Shown here: positions 1-14,364 of the stretch, piece after piece
How the letters are laid out: each line of letters opens with the position of its first letter
How positions within the stretch are numbered: the stretch's first letter is position 1
NCBI GenBank assembly: GCA_012295275.1
Contig: CM022672.1
Coordinates: 17,499,894-17,563,893, forward strand
Direction: 5' to 3'
DNA from: Chrysomallon squamiferum
Taxonomy: Eukaryota > Mollusca > Gastropoda > Neomphalida > Peltospiridae
DNA length: 64,000 bases
Program-made: the position numbers and the translations under genes
The notes under the pieces: generated by a model
What the model saw: only the letters and a program-made list of their open reading frames with translations
Databases searched by the model: none
What the model was told of the DNA's origin: nothing

Positions 1-851
1 GTAATTATTTGTAGTGTTTATGTTCTGGATCAAAACATCGCAAAATCTTTAACAGCTAATTAAGACTGGTCATTGATCATTTGTTTTCTGCTGTGCATTT
101 TAGTCTATTTTCCTGTTTACTGTTTACGATGTCGATTCCCCGGTAACTGAAAGGACGTTAAAAGAATTAAACTTTAATTCGACGTTCTGATCTTTAAAAT
201 TATTGATTCTAACAGTCTAGAAATCTGTGGTTCTGTGAGACTTGAGCATTCATTAGTTTCACTTTCAAAAGTGCAGCTGATACTTTCAGTTATTTAACAC
301 TTTCGTTCGGTTTGATGGGTACCGAGATAATAACGTACGTACTGGTCACATCATGGTTTTCTTTTTTTTCGGTGTTCAGAATCTGAAAGTGTCACTGGGT
401 AAAAGTAGGAATCTGTCAGGTGATGTCACAGTCTGGAAACCATCGCGAGCTTTGTAAATCTGTTAGCATTCATCAGCACATTTACAAACTCTGTGTGTGT
501 CTCTTTCGAAGCGTAGATAAATACGCAAAAATATTTTATCCTCTTCATTCCTTCCAGCTGGTTATCTGGTACGTGTAAAAAAAAGTGAGATGTTGTTGTG
601 CTGTTGTCAGCAAACACCACTAGAGTCAGGAAGTACGATTTAACGTCTTTAAAGAAAAATCCACTCGCTTCAGATCAGTTTAATTAGGAGCAAATCTCAT
701 TCAAATGAACAGAGAAACAATTTATCCAGTTAGAAACGTCGGTTCTTGCACGGATTGTTATACCTTTAAAAGGAAAAGCTTGTGTGATGCGACACATCTT
801 TTCTGTTTGTTTCTGACAGGTTATACAATAGCGATATTCGCCATAAGCTTC

Positions 852-856
<5 letters not shown>

Positions 857-895
<39 letters not shown>
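857..895. repeat. (TG)n microsatellite
   Basis: About 19 uninterrupted TG units. Both overlapping open frames (Val-Cys on one strand, Thr-His on the other) are by-products of the repeat. Confidence 0.95.
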
Positions 896-896
<1 letters not shown>

Positions 897-1979
897 GTTC
901 CTAGTTATGTCTGAAATTCGATTCCGAGTTCTCATGCTCCAAAGGGACAATGAGATAATTTTAACATTTTATTTTTTTGACGAAGTAATCTTCCTGAAAA
1001 TCAGAATTAGATTTACAATAAGCTTCGATTAGTAATTTGCATCATTTTCTAGACACGTACTTTGTAACACTGACAAGTGAAAACAATAAATGCAGCCATT
1101 TATCAAAGTAAGATCGATTAGCAATCTTTGTAATGATGAAGCCGATTAAATTCATTTTCATTAGTAATATGTGTTATATGTATGAGGTTGTTTTTTTCGG
1201 TAGGTAGGTAGATAAGTAGGCACTGATGTTTGCAATATATTCATGTGATATTCATGTGGAGAGAAGCTGTTTAAAATGTTTATTAATTTATGGAACAAAC
1301 ATCAGTATAATATTGTTATACTCATATCTGCTCTAACGCGGTCCTTTGCACTGGCCTTTTTAAATATCTCTTATATTCTACTTTAATGACAAATGTATTT
1401 TATCAATTCACACTTAATGAAAGAATCGTGTATAATATCTTAATGAAAGATTAATTCATAATCGTTTCAAGAAACAATTAAGAACTGATGTTTGTTTTGT
1501 CAAAGAATTTCATTTCTTATGACAGTTACTTGCTACTTCCATATTGACGTATCATTAACCAAACCTTCTTTTTCTAATCCATAATTCTCTTCTTTTTTTT
1601 GTATTTATTTATTATGGGTTTTTTTTTTTTTTTTTAAACCGTTGATACTAAGGAAAATCGTTATTTCAGCGAGGCTGTACTATCAATAAGACCAGTGATG
1701 ATGTCTTGTATCAATCTTCGGTTAGAAGAATCTATCAGCTTGTCATTGTAAAGAGTACAAAACGAAATGTTGCTTGGATCTGTACGTTAATTAAATGAAA
1801 ATGCTTTTCAGAAACACTAACTCGACAGTCGTGTGGGTGTAGGTTTTCATAACCAGTTCCGTACAAATTTCATGATTTACGTATCTTCGTATTTGTATTT
1901 TGCGTTAGATATGGGTATGTATATGAATGTTAATGATTAAATGTTTTATGTATATGTCTGCATAAGTGTACGTACGTAC

Positions 1980-2525
1980 GATTCCAATTAAAAAGCAAAC
2001 AGCTCGGCAGACATTCAGACAAAAGAAAGAAAGAAAGAAAGAAAGAAAGAATCACTGAATGAATGAATGATGAAAAATATAGAAGGATGACGGAAAGAAC
2101 GAGAAAAGAGATATCTTATTTTAAGAATATAAACATATTTTTAGTTATATAAATTTAATATGTTTGGTCGTTTATTTATCACTATCATTACTAATAGATT
2201 ATGCGATAATGGTTTCTATATATATATATATAATTATATATATGCATTTTAAAAAAGAATTATGACATTTGTAACGGAAATAACAGTTAATATTATAGAA
2301 ACCATTATAGCATAATCTATTAGTAATGATAGTGATAAATAAATGACCAAATTTATTAAATATTAATAACTGAAAATATGTTTATATTTTTAAAATGAGA
2401 AATCTCCTTTTCTCGTTCTTTCCTTCATCCTTCTCTGCATCTTTCATCATTCATTCGTTCGGTGATTCTTTCTTTCTTTCTTTCGTCTGGATGTCTGCCG
2501 AACTGTCTGCTTTTTAATTGGAATC
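1980..2525. mobile_element. Foldback (long inverted repeat) element, MITE-like
   Basis: The left arm (1980-2220) and right arm (2294-2525) are imperfect reverse complements over roughly 235 bases, with a 73-base AT-rich spacer. The outer end reads GATTCCAATTAAAAAGCA on the left, and its complement closes the right end at 2525. Inside the arms both copies carry a GAAA/TTTC microsatellite, a GAATGAATGA-type stretch and matching unique sequence down to GGTTTCTATA / TATAGAAACC at the spacer. No open frame lies inside and I see no clear target-site duplication, so the superfamily is unknown. Arms differ by scattered substitutions and small indels, so this is not a recent insertion. A non-autonomous DNA transposon is the likeliest origin; transcribed, it would form a long hairpin. 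Confidence 0.75.
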
Positions 2526-3206
2526 AATAACCTACGACAGAAACAGAATTATCAAGTTTCACAAATACAGCAGCTTTTCAAGCGAGAAGAAACCTACAAC
2601 ACTGCCGGACACAGTTAACGACTGTTCTGGATTGTTCTGTTATATCAAACCGCCCATATACATCAGCAAAAAGTTTATGTAACAGGAAGCCTGTAATTAA
2701 TTTCATTTATGGAACCGCTGGGCTGAGGGTCGTGGAGTGTCACCAACTCTGAGCATTCCGATATCTTACAGGATCTTATTAATCTAAACGGGATCCAAGA
2801 ACACTGGAGATCTATGGATTCCGCTTGGTCTTCCTGTAACTAGTCTCGTCTCTCGCACTCCGGGCTAACGTCTATCGCCTCTTGCACAAAATTTCTGAAT
2901 ATTCCGAGAGGGTCGCGTGTCTATATTTAGTCTACTCGATCCGCAGTTTTTATTGAAGACGATAATGCCCGGCAACAACAATAAAGTTTAAAACACCTTG
3001 TTGTGTTAGGATTTCGTGATGAAGTCGTTCGGTCGGTGGAAGAGGATTGCAGTCGGAACTTCCAGCGGTCTGTGCAGATCTTGCAAATAGACGTCTGATT
3101 GCACACAGCTTGGAAACATCAGTATTAACTGCGTACTGTCTGACATGTAAATTAAGTTCTAGTCCATAATAGTTAATTACTCGTTCAAATCAATAGTTTC
3201 CTATAC

Positions 3207-3286
3207 ATACATATACAACATAAATAAAAGTTTCCTGCAATAGTTTTTTTTTTTATACATATACAACATAAATAAAAGTTTCCTGC
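3207..3286. repeat. Short direct duplication (32 bp, 48-bp spacing)
   Basis: The same 32-base stretch, starting ATACATATACAACATAAA and ending TTTCCTGC, occurs at 3207-3238 and 3255-3286, separated by a T-rich spacer. Local tandem duplication is the simplest reading. Confidence 0.85.
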
Positions 3287-4793
3287 TTTATGAATGTTAT
3301 GAGCATGTGTGTTTTATGTATATGTGTAAAAACATATTTCTAATATTTATTCTGTTTTAACAGTTCTGAGATTATTTGTAATGACTAAAACAGGTGTGTG
3401 GTCGCGTAATAGTATTATTGAAGAAACTGAAATATCTGATTACATTTGAACCATGTAAACAACTAATATAAAACTACTGTAGCTGGTCGCTGAATATTTG
3501 CAGAACCTGCTAAGCCTCTAATCGCATCACGTGAGATTATCTACTAATTTCTGCTATTCTTGGTATCTCAGTAATGTTTTATATTACAACCTCGCCAAAT
3601 TACACTAATCTGTGTGATGTTATATCACAAACAGCGATTTCCCGAGCATTAGAGTGAAGACTTTATGACATATGACATTTTAGCATCATTGCTCATGGTG
3701 TAATGTGTTATTGTTGTTACACCCATTTTTTGCAAATCTCACGTCATATTAAATAATGTCACGTGAAGATCATGTGATGTTTTGTTATGGCAATGAATAT
3801 AATTATACCGTTAATTCCATTTGTACTCTTTTTTTTCATATGTTTTATCAAATGGTGTAATATCAAACATTATCATGTTTATATTATTAGAACATTTATA
3901 TCTGTCAGCCTAATGTGCAAAGGTATGGGAAATGTACAAAGCGAAAACGAAATAGACCTAACATCATAGTGGTAATCGAAGACATGAAGGATGTTTTCAC
4001 AAAAGAACACTTTATAACTCTGGTTTGTGTTTCTGTCTTGAAGTGTACTCCAGACTGATTCTGACTGCCTGTTTCTGAACCTTGCAGTTCAGTTAATCCT
4101 CTGTAGCTATACAGCCATTTGTGGGTTGCTTCTACCAATTACGAGAATGTGTGTCAAACACTGACGACAATCACCAAAGAAAGAAAATCAAATCCTCTTG
4201 ATAAAATCTGTTGTTGTTTTTTTTTGTTTAAATTATGAACTGTCAACATTTTGGATAGCTATGTGCATCAAAAGGAAATCTTTTAGTTTCTGAATTGTAT
4301 ACGAATCATGATAGGCATTCTCTCTCTCTCTCTTTTTTTTTTTTTTTTTTCGTCTTTTATCAAACGGTTTAAACGAGGAAAGAAATCCTACAAATACAGT
4401 TATATAGCCATACATTTAACTACCATTCTCTGTTTTATGCTTTGCATAATTATTTAATTTTTTTTTTCATATTACATAAGTATCGTGAATGCTTGATAAT
4501 GCGGAATGCCATGTCTAAATTATACTTTTCAGTGTTTGCTGTATAATGCGAACGTAAATTAAAAACCACTGTATTGTCGGCACACTGATATTCTCGTATT
4601 TCTTCTCGAAAAAACGCATATAAAATAAATATTGATTCTGATACGGAATTCCAGCATTTATTAGGATTCACTTTTCTTGCTTGGTGACATTTTCTATACT
4701 AACAGCTAAAAAAAAAAGAATGTCGAAACCATCTCTCTTCACGGATCTTTTCACTATCCTCGTGGAAATGAACATAAAGTGAATAACAAAAAC

Positions 4794-4795
<2 letters not shown>

Positions 4796-4832
<37 letters not shown>
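4796..4832. repeat. Poly-A run
   Basis: About 36 consecutive A. It could be the tail of a retroposed element or a simple expansion; no SINE or LINE body was recognised next to it. Confidence 0.9.
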
Positions 4833-4835
<3 letters not shown>

Positions 4836-6339
4836 AGAATAATTTAAAACTGTGGATTGAAAGCATTCATGAGTAAGAAATGACCCAGTTAGTTTCAAAT
4901 CTAGTCTTGTCAAATTATATCTTGAGATCTGACATGTATTCGATAAATAATAATAGGAAAAATAACCAAATATTCCAGCGGACGGTAATCAGAAGCTAAA
5001 GCAACCAAATCGTAAAAAAAATTGAAAATAACGGGTTATTTAGCTCAAACGACCAACAGCTGCCGTTGAAATCCGCACCAATCAGCCTGGCTATCTATCT
5101 GATTAGAAATGATGGAACCCTTGCTGCGATAATTGTCATTACAAACATATCTCAACAGGACAGCGAGTTTTAGCACAGATAGTAACTATCGCATACAATA
5201 TCTCCGAGAATGGATTTTGTTTTTCGAAAACATCGTCTCGATACGCTGGAAGCCTTCAGCTCGCATTAATGGACCGATCAGCAGGACGGAGACGTTTCAT
5301 TTGACACGAAGACAAAAGTCAGATCAAACTTAAATATTTTATACTATATTGGTGTGCCATAGGTGAAATCAACTGCACAACTGTAGACGGTTTAACCTAC
5401 TTCTATCGCTCTTTATGAAGACATCATACGGAATCCTAGTCCCTGTTTTTCTACACTTTGCGTCTTACGTTGTATCGTCAAGACAATGTGTAAAACAAAC
5501 ACAGGCTTGTGATACCATTAAATAATTGATGAGTTCATTTAGATAAATATATGTTCCAGATATATATATTATTTGTAACCTGCTACCTAACCTTTGCATA
5601 TAATAAAGTATGGTTACAATGTAATTCGCACTGATTTCTGATTATTTGCCGATCTGATTATTCTAGAACCGGAGCATTTTGAATAAAAATTAATAAGGCA
5701 GATTTGAAAAATATTAGAATAACGTGAAAAAAAGTGTCATAAGTAGTCTTAAGAGATTTTTGGTTGTTTTTCTATATATAATAATATATAAATAAAATTC
5801 ATCCCATAACGAAATCTCTATGAGTAAAAATGGAAAAAAAATGAAACGTAGACATGCTCTATTATTTGATCCCTCAGTTTTCAATTTACGTTTCCATGTT
5901 TACCCCTGTTTACCAGAGTAACGCGAATCAGCGACTGGATTTTCCAAATTTAAATACTGTTAACAGTGCATTTAAGCACAGTTCGTGCCGACGTGTTTAC
6001 GACATTTTATTCGTGTTATTAAAAGCAGTAATCGACCTGCCAGTGCACAGAAAGCCTATCAAACACAGAGTTTTGTCAGTCCACACGCGATTTTGTCCCA
6101 AGGCCACAATCCTCATGTCCGGCGAATTTACCACTCTCAGCTGATCCGAAATAGAATTAATCTAAACATTCCTTTATGTCATACAAACAACAAACAGTGA
6201 TTTATTTCTTTACACGTACGTGTTTTTCAGTGCCATTTCAGCGTTTTATAGTCCATAAGCAAATTCCGCTGACTTCTTGTTTGCCTCTCTCTTTCTGTGT
6301 GTGTGCATACTAACATAAAAATCGAAACACGGAGAGATT

Positions 6340-6559
<220 letters not shown>

Positions 6560-7320
6560 ACTATATTTAAACACAATTAGCATACCGACAGACATTGCAA
6601 AAAATCACTGGATTCGCGCCTGCCATCAGGATTAATCATGTGGTTATTATCTTGTATTTTATGACGATTATTTAATTATTTATCATGTAAGTATGCAATA
6701 TTAACGCATCTTTCGTCGACAGCACAAAGGAATTAATCTGACTTCCTTTATGATCCTGTTGATTGTTTCGTAATCTTTGTATTTGATTGAGTTCGTCTTC
6801 CCCCAAAAAAGCAGCTTTACTTTGTGCACAGCAAAGCAGGTCTACTGTTGTTTCAGCTACACTGGCATCCGCAATCAGGACTTTCGTAAATAAATAAATA
6901 AGTAAATAAATAAATACGTTAATAATAATGATTACGATATTGCTTATGACGGTGATCAGCCCGATAATGGATGGCGATGATGATAATTGTTATTATATAT
7001 ATTTATATATATATATATTTTTAAATCCAAAAAAAACAACAAAAAAAAAACAATTATAATGAAGCAGATTATGATAAATTAATTAAATTCTTAATTAAAT
7101 TATAAATACGAACGTCGTGCTAAAAATAAATTACAGTCCTATTTAATTAATCATGAGTGTTTTGATAAAGGTAGTCAACTGAATCAAATTCGCTCTCAAT
7201 CGATTTTGGGCTGGATATTTATTTCTCATTTTAGAAGTCTCATGGGGCAAATAATGTGGCTCTCTGCGATACCTTTATCATCCATGGGCAAATAAAACGT
7301 GAAACCCTTTAACTCATTCC

Positions 7321-7326
<6 letters not shown>

Positions 7327-7357
<31 letters not shown>
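7327..7357. repeat. Poly-T run
   Basis: About 31 consecutive T followed by CCCC. Further T runs lie at about 7377-7387 and 7615-7631. Confidence 0.9.
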
Positions 7358-8216
7358 CCCCAGAAAGTTGTTCTCGTTTTTTTTTTTAACTTTGCTATTT
7401 CACTGGAAACCTTGATCGATATCACGATTACATCACGTATCTACACTCACACAGCAACTCTTCTTCTTTCTGCAAGCAAACCGCAAGACTGTGAAGACCC
7501 CTTTCTGCTGAAGAACTGGCTCCAGTCACGGTTTGAAAACGTGCAGGCATTATCCTATATCACAAGAGTTATCGCTTTAATCCGTCAAAACTGTATTGAT
7601 TTTGTCGAGATTTCTTTTTTTTTTTTTTTTTTCCCGCAGTATATTTATTTATTTATGGCTTGGTTGTATAAGAAATTTGTTTTTGGGGAAATTAGAAGTC
7701 AGAGATAAACAAATAAATGAATTGGGTTACAAAATATTTTTATTTTACATTAGTAAATTAACAAATGCGTGACTGAATAAATGAAAGAATATAATTTGAG
7801 CTATAAATGACAAAATATCCTCTGAATATGAACGCTCGTGAAATTTCAAGAACGGGAAAAGCGAATATATAAATTGTTATTATTTACATGTGACGCACAA
7901 TTTGTCTTAATATTATGGTTTTAAATTATTTGGGGAAAAAGAGATTGATTAGTATTGAAGAAAATTTCATAAAATTAGTACCTCAGGATACTTATAATGA
8001 AATCATTGAGGTTTTACTGAATAACACTGAACTGTCTTGTCAAATTATACACATTAATTATTGCAGTAGTTTAGTCCATACTATTATATTGACTCAAACG
8101 AAAAATGCTGTTTATTTATATTTCGAAATATTTCCATAATTCAGAAGAAAAAATACTTCATAATTTTTTTCAACAACAGTTTGCTAACTTAATTTAATTT
8201 AACAAACAGTTCAATT

Positions 8217-8615
8217 CTTCTTCTTCTTCTTCTTTTTCTAATAATAATAATAATAATAATCATAGCAACAACAACAACAAGAATAGAAAGAAGAAAACAG
8301 CAGTAAATAATATCAGTTTGATACTGACTGTTTTTGAATTTGCACAAGTTATAGCAGTAGTAGTAGTAATAGCTGTTGTTGTTGTTGTAGTGTACTAATG
8401 TACAAGAGAGTAGTAGAAACAGTGCTGGGATGATGGTTGTTGCAGTGGAGTAGTCATGGAGTTGGTAATGAAATTTGCATTTGCAGTCGTAATGATAATA
8501 CTGGTAGTAGTAGCAATGGCACTTGTTGTAGTAATAGTAATGGTACTAATGGCACTAGTAGTAGTAGTAGTAATCATAGTGGTCGTAGCAGTAGTAGTCG
8601 CTGTGATAATGATGG
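8217..8615. repeat. Mosaic trinucleotide region (TTC, AAT, AAC, AGT)
   Basis: Short arrays of TTC, AAT, ACA and AGT/GTA follow each other with interruptions. Open frames on both strands here (Ser/Asn-rich on plus, Thr-rich on minus) come from the triplet repeats, which suppress stop codons. Confidence 0.8.
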
Positions 8616-10649
8616 TAGTTTCGCAACAATAATTATAGTGGTAACAGTAATATTGATTGAAAAACTTTTTTTATCGTTGATATCGGTCAACGTCGCTGTT
8701 CATCAGAAGTTAATAACTCAGTTGTTATTTTTTTAACTCACGGAGACTCGGAGCTTCTTTTCGCGTCACACTGTTATAAAACGATGGACAATAAGTATGT
8801 GTGATTCACAGAACCTATGAGATAATACATCATGGAATTAATTAGCTGTTATTTGGAAACTGTAAAAAAAAAAAAAAAATAACATATTATTTTTGTTAAC
8901 AAAAAATATATTATCGTTTATTAAAAAGATGTTATAATAACAAATATCTGATGGACAACAATTGCGATGATAATGATGATGATCAGGACAAAATATTCTT
9001 ATGGAAAACAACAACAATATTAATAACGGAAAGAAGAAAAAAAGATAATAATTTAGTGATGTGCTGATGATATATCATATGCAGTACTTACAGAGGTATT
9101 TGTTTAAAGTGATAGTATTGGCCTCTGCACTAATCACAATAACAGTAGTAGTTTGATGGAAATAGCATAGTACGCACAGTTATAGCAGAAGCACTTGTAC
9201 TGTTCGTCATGGTGATTTTTATTAGTATTCGCATAATAATGGTTTATTGGCATATATATGTTTTCGTGTGGCAAGATTATTGTTACTAATCGTAATGATA
9301 AATACACGGAAAGAGCGAAGCATGAGCGTTACAGCATGGCATCTGATTCTGCGAAACACAAAACCGTTAGAGATAAATGGACGAGATGAAAACAAGGCAG
9401 TCGTCTAATTCGTACCGCCATCTGGTTTCGTAATAAATCTTAGGAAGAAGATATTTCATACCAGCTCCATAATGAGATACAGCATGTGTTAGTTGTCCTC
9501 TTGGTATTTGAGAAAATAATGTTTCACAGATTAAATTATTGTCGTATTGGCCCCGTGGGAGAGAAAGGATTATCATCAAGCTGACATTTCAGTGTGGTGT
9601 TGAAATGCTGATGAATTCTTGTTATTTGCAACAAGTAATTGGGTGTGTTTTTTGTGTTTTTTTTAAACGGTTGTAGTGTTGGATCAAGTGTATTATGATT
9701 TCAAATAAAGGAAAAGTTCATTGGGGGCTTTACTTTCTTCTTTCTCGGAGCTGTCTGTGAAAACAGTTTTGATGATTCCTGGTACAAAAGGAGTCAGTAG
9801 TTTCTGGTTATTGTCATATTTTGATAACGTACCTGTTTCCAAAAGAAAAGTGTTGCACAGCTTAAAGCATTCAGATTTGGAAGCAGGTCGCATCAATGCC
9901 TTATCTAATAAACTAGTTTTAGTATTTATTCTTTCTTTCTTTTATTTCTTCTCTCTTCCTTTTGTGTTTACCTTCTAATTCGTTCTATGTTGTTGTTGTT
10001 GTGATTTTTTGTTTGTTATTATTTTCGCATTCTGTTTTCCTATAATTTTTCATTCTTTCATTTCTTTCATTTTCTGTCTCTTTCTTCTTTTCTTTTTTTT
10101 CCCCATTCTTTTTCTTCTTATCATTGTCGGCAAAGAATTTCAAGACATTCATTTAAATCACTTGTTAGAGGAAAGTAAAAACGTAGGCGTCTGACAGGTT
10201 TGCGGGTTTCCATTATTAAAGATGTCTTTGTGATTCTAGTGTTCTCACAATATATAGACAGTGTGTAATTATTACTCAGCAACATTTTGCTATCACATTT
10301 ATTTTGTGTGAACACAGCTCTGACAAACAGAAGTTACGTGTTGAGACTGATGATGTCTTGTAGTTTATTTGTCGTTCATTCACAGCTGTTTACATTTCCT
10401 AATTAACAAGTGAATAACGAAGATATACAACGATCTCTTTAGTAGTTTTCTTCTTCTTCTTCACTGTCGGAGAGGTTTTATATGTCTGCTGGTTTTGTGG
10501 TTGTTGTTATTTCTTTTGTTTGCTTTTTTTTTTTTTTTTTTTTTTGACACGTAGGCATAGAACTAGATATTTCTATCATACTAAACTTTTGTTCAATCAT
10601 ATTACGTCACATTTATGGTTTCAAGTTTATGGTTATTCTTCAGTTCTTT

Positions 10650-10705
10650 AACAACAACAACAACAACAACAACAACAATAATAATAATAATAATAACAAC
10701 AATAA
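10650..10705. repeat. (AAC)n(AAT)n microsatellite
   Basis: About nine AAC units pass directly into AAT units with a few interruptions. Confidence 0.9.
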
Positions 10706-11308
10706 AAAATGGCTGATATAAAACAAAAGCATTTTTAGTTAAGATTTATTTATTCATTTTCAACAAACCGAGAAGATAAAATATTAATAACATGTAACCT
10801 GAAGATCATTTGTTGTTCTAATAAAGTACAAATAAAAGAGTATTTCGTAATCTAATATTAATAATGTAGGAAACAAAACAATGCTTCTTTTGTTTTGTTT
10901 ATAATCGCCTAGACATCATAAATTATTATTTCACATTTCATTTTGGAATATTCACTAAGAAATAAAAAAAAAAAAAAAAAAAAACTTCAGAGCCGATATC
11001 GATTTGCCTGTTTTGCTAAATGAGCTTCCAAATTAATAGCATATTATGTAACCATGGTTTCTTAAACAATATACCTTATAAACTAAGCTACGTTCGAAAG
11101 AAAGGGTAGGCATCGATCTTTTGTTTTGCTGATCACAAAAGGAACAACTAGGACAGATTCTGTATCAACACGAACCACAGTAACTGCCAATTAAAATTAA
11201 ACATGCTTTATTAGAGACGTCAGCGCTCACCATTATTCCAGTTTCTCTATAATTTATCATGTTCACGAGTATATATTTACGTCTGTTAGCTGACTTTATT
11301 TCTTTTTA

Positions 11309-11381
11309 ATAATAATGATGATGATGATGATTGTGATGATGATGATGATGATGATGATGGTGGTGGAGGTGATAATGATGA

Positions 11382-11413
<32 letters not shown>

Positions 11414-11430
11414 ATGGTGGTGATGATGGT
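11309..11430. repeat. (GAT)n / (GGT)n microsatellite
   Basis: Alternating blocks of GAT and GGT with interruptions. They give poly-Met/Val on plus and poly-Ser/Pro on minus in translation; neither is a credible protein. Confidence 0.9.
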
Positions 11431-11596
11431 GTTCGTAGTAGTAGTTTTTGTTGTTGAGATGGTGGAAGTAGTAACTTCACATCTTCGTTTATCTTTCTGA
11501 TTGTACGAAAGTATTTCTAATCATGTTACCTCGGTATATCTGTATGCGAGAAATGTCATACATTTCTCTTTGGTTTTAACTTTATCATACATTTTT

Positions 11597-11675
11597 CACT
11601 GTGTTATATCAGAACATTAGTGTTATATTTCACACTGTGTTATATCAGAACACTGTTGTTAAATTTCACACTGTG
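11597..11675. repeat. 36-bp tandem repeat, about 2.2 copies
   Basis: CACTGTGTTATATCAGAACA begins at 11597 and again at 11633, and a third partial copy starts at 11669. Copies differ by a few substitutions. Confidence 0.8.
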
Positions 11676-11841
11676 CAGTCATTAGACAAGGACACATGGA
11701 GCAGAGACTCGCAGTCCCCGGGGAATGTGTAAGAACCCATCCAATCCAAATGGATTTGGCTGGTTGTTAATAAATAATATATAGTATTCTAAAGTGGAAA
11801 TTCAGCATGCAGTAAAAAAAAAAAAAATTATCACTTTATAA

Positions 11842-11853
11842 CATACATCCATA

Positions 11854-11909
<56 letters not shown>

Positions 11910-12182
11910 TACACACACATTCACACACACACATACACACACACTCACACACATACAACACACACACAAACATACACAGACATATAAAGGGTGAGAGAAA
12001 TTGGGATTTACATATATACATACTTACAAAAATACATACATACACACTTACATATATATACATACATACACACTTACAAACATACATACATACATACATA
12101 CATACATACATACATACATACATACATACATACATACATGCAAACACCCCATATACACACCCCATACAAACACACACATATA
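11842..12182. repeat. Compound (AC)n / (ACAT)n array
   Basis: AC units with ATAC interruptions (11842-11985) are followed by a CATA tetranucleotide array (about 12004-12182) with a clean core near 12080-12139. Four overlapping open frames here are repeat translations. Confidence 0.95.
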
Positions 12183-13886
12183 ATTACTTTTCATGAAAGG
12201 TTTGTTCTTAATATTTAAAACCCAAACAAGCTGGTCATTTAAAAATACGTCTAACACGATATTATTCTTTTTTTTTTTAATTATTATTATTATTATTACT
12301 AATGGGGAAATCTCTCTGCCTCAGTTCTCAGTGCTCGAATGCGTTATTATCACTCACATTCGTCAAGGTCAAATCACACATGTGATTAAAAGCTGATGGA
12401 AAGATAAGAATAAACATTAATTGTTTTGTCTGTTTCTGACACCGTGTAATTCTTCTTTTTTTTTTTTTTTTACACATGTTGTTATCGTTTCAGACATTCA
12501 TACGAAGGTGGAAATTAGTAACTAAACATGTTTTTTTAATTATTATTTATATTTGTTATCTTTATTAGGTTGTTGATTTTCCTATTAAAAGTAATTATAT
12601 GAAAGAGAAATATCTCTTACCGTAACTTCATTATTAAAATTAGTCTTATTTTTTGCAGAAAGAGATATTTATTATACACCTTCCCTTAGGTAGGAAATAA
12701 TATGTCATGACCGTTGATAAACCTTTAAAGACTCATAAATGAGTTTGACTGTTAGAAGAAGAGAATTCTGCTGTTTGCTAAAATGCGTAAAAATATTTTT
12801 TTTCAGACTAATTTACTATAATTGTGTTCATAGCAGCAATAATGCTTTTCTTTTCTTGCATTTTATTTCTTAATTTTTTGTCTCGCTTCCATTATCAGAT
12901 CTTTGAAGTAAGATAATGCTATAAATGAGACAGAAAAGACAGAAAAAGGTCTGAGTGAATTATACATAAAACGTCAGATGGATGATTTTTTATTTTTCTT
13001 TCTGTTTTGTTCTAAATGTTTTAAAATATGATTTATTTAATCAGCATGAGCTGTACTTCGCCGTACCTAACATTTCTAAAAAATACAATATATTTTAAAA
13101 TACGCTTAACTATTCTAAGGATGTATAAACAATTAATACACATATATTATATTTTCTATCACATTAACTAGTTTACTGCACATTTTTTTCGACTTCGGAT
13201 TAACTACACAAATACAAACTATTCTTAATAAATAGACGAAGAAAAAAAAACATAGTGTCAATGTATGTTAGTGGTGTTACGATAAAGTCATGTCGCTTTT
13301 ACCCATTAATTAAAGCCCTAAACACGATGCCATCAGCCTCATTGATATTTATCTACTAACTGGATCTGTCTGTGGAAATTTTCAACAAATACTGCAGATA
13401 CCGGGAAATTGGTTTGATTGCAATCTTAGGACTATCTCAAGTCAGGCAAACACATGTCACTGGTTCTGGTTAGGGACTGCTGCATGCCTCTGACTCTGGG
13501 CAATGGCCTGATAGCACTGACAATTCTTCATCTGCTGAATTGTTATGTGCAGCTGATGGCACAGTTCCAGGCCAGCTCTATTGCTTATGAAATAATACAA
13601 TCTGCGACGATACTGAAAAGCAATATAAAACAAAGTTCATAGGGGCTGTGGCTTGGGAAAAGCAAAATAGAAAAGAAAAAGAAAAAAAAAAAGAACTATT
13701 GGGAGATGTCTTTGTCGTACTGTAATAGAAATAAACCATTTGTGGAAATATACTGAAAGGAACAGAAATCTGTGAGCAACAGTTCGCTAATAAATCGATA
13801 GCAGAATAATATATAACGCAAAAAGGAAGCATACTCGCCTTTGATTTACAAACTCAGAAGTTCTATAACAATAACAATAACGATAT

Positions 13887-13887
13887 C

Positions 13888-13933
<46 letters not shown>

Positions 13934-13952
13934 TAATAATAATAATAATAAA
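13887..13952. repeat. (AAT)n microsatellite
   Basis: About 21 AAT units with one interruption near 13932. Confidence 0.95.
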
Positions 13953-14364
13953 GAAACGTCGTGTTCCTGGAATACAATTATCTCGCATTAAAACAGAATA
14001 CCTTCTGTTTATTTGATTGGATCAGCAATTGCTGTATGAAATTTAATTCAATAAGGCTGTCAGCGTCCGTAATAATCCACATTTCTCGTCTGACCCAGTA
14101 CTTTGTAGATGTATCTTTGGAAGTTTTAAATTTTGTTTTATTCGATACAGACAGCCGGTAAATATTTATCGATATGAAAAGATCCTCAGCCGTTCCAGCC
14201 ACACTAATAAAATCTTGTTGGACTCGGAGGATTTTGTTCAGTCAAATGCCAGAATCTATTACGGAAATAATTTATACAGACACACATCGAAATGTGAAGT
14301 AAGGATCGTTCGACATTTAGTTAACCAGAACATTAATTTAATACTTAGTTTTGTATGTGAGATT

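Noticed and set aside
11842-12182. Possible CRISPR-like or satellite array because of regular repeats
   Set aside because: The units are 2-4 bases long with no unique spacers; ordinary microsatellite in eukaryotic DNA.
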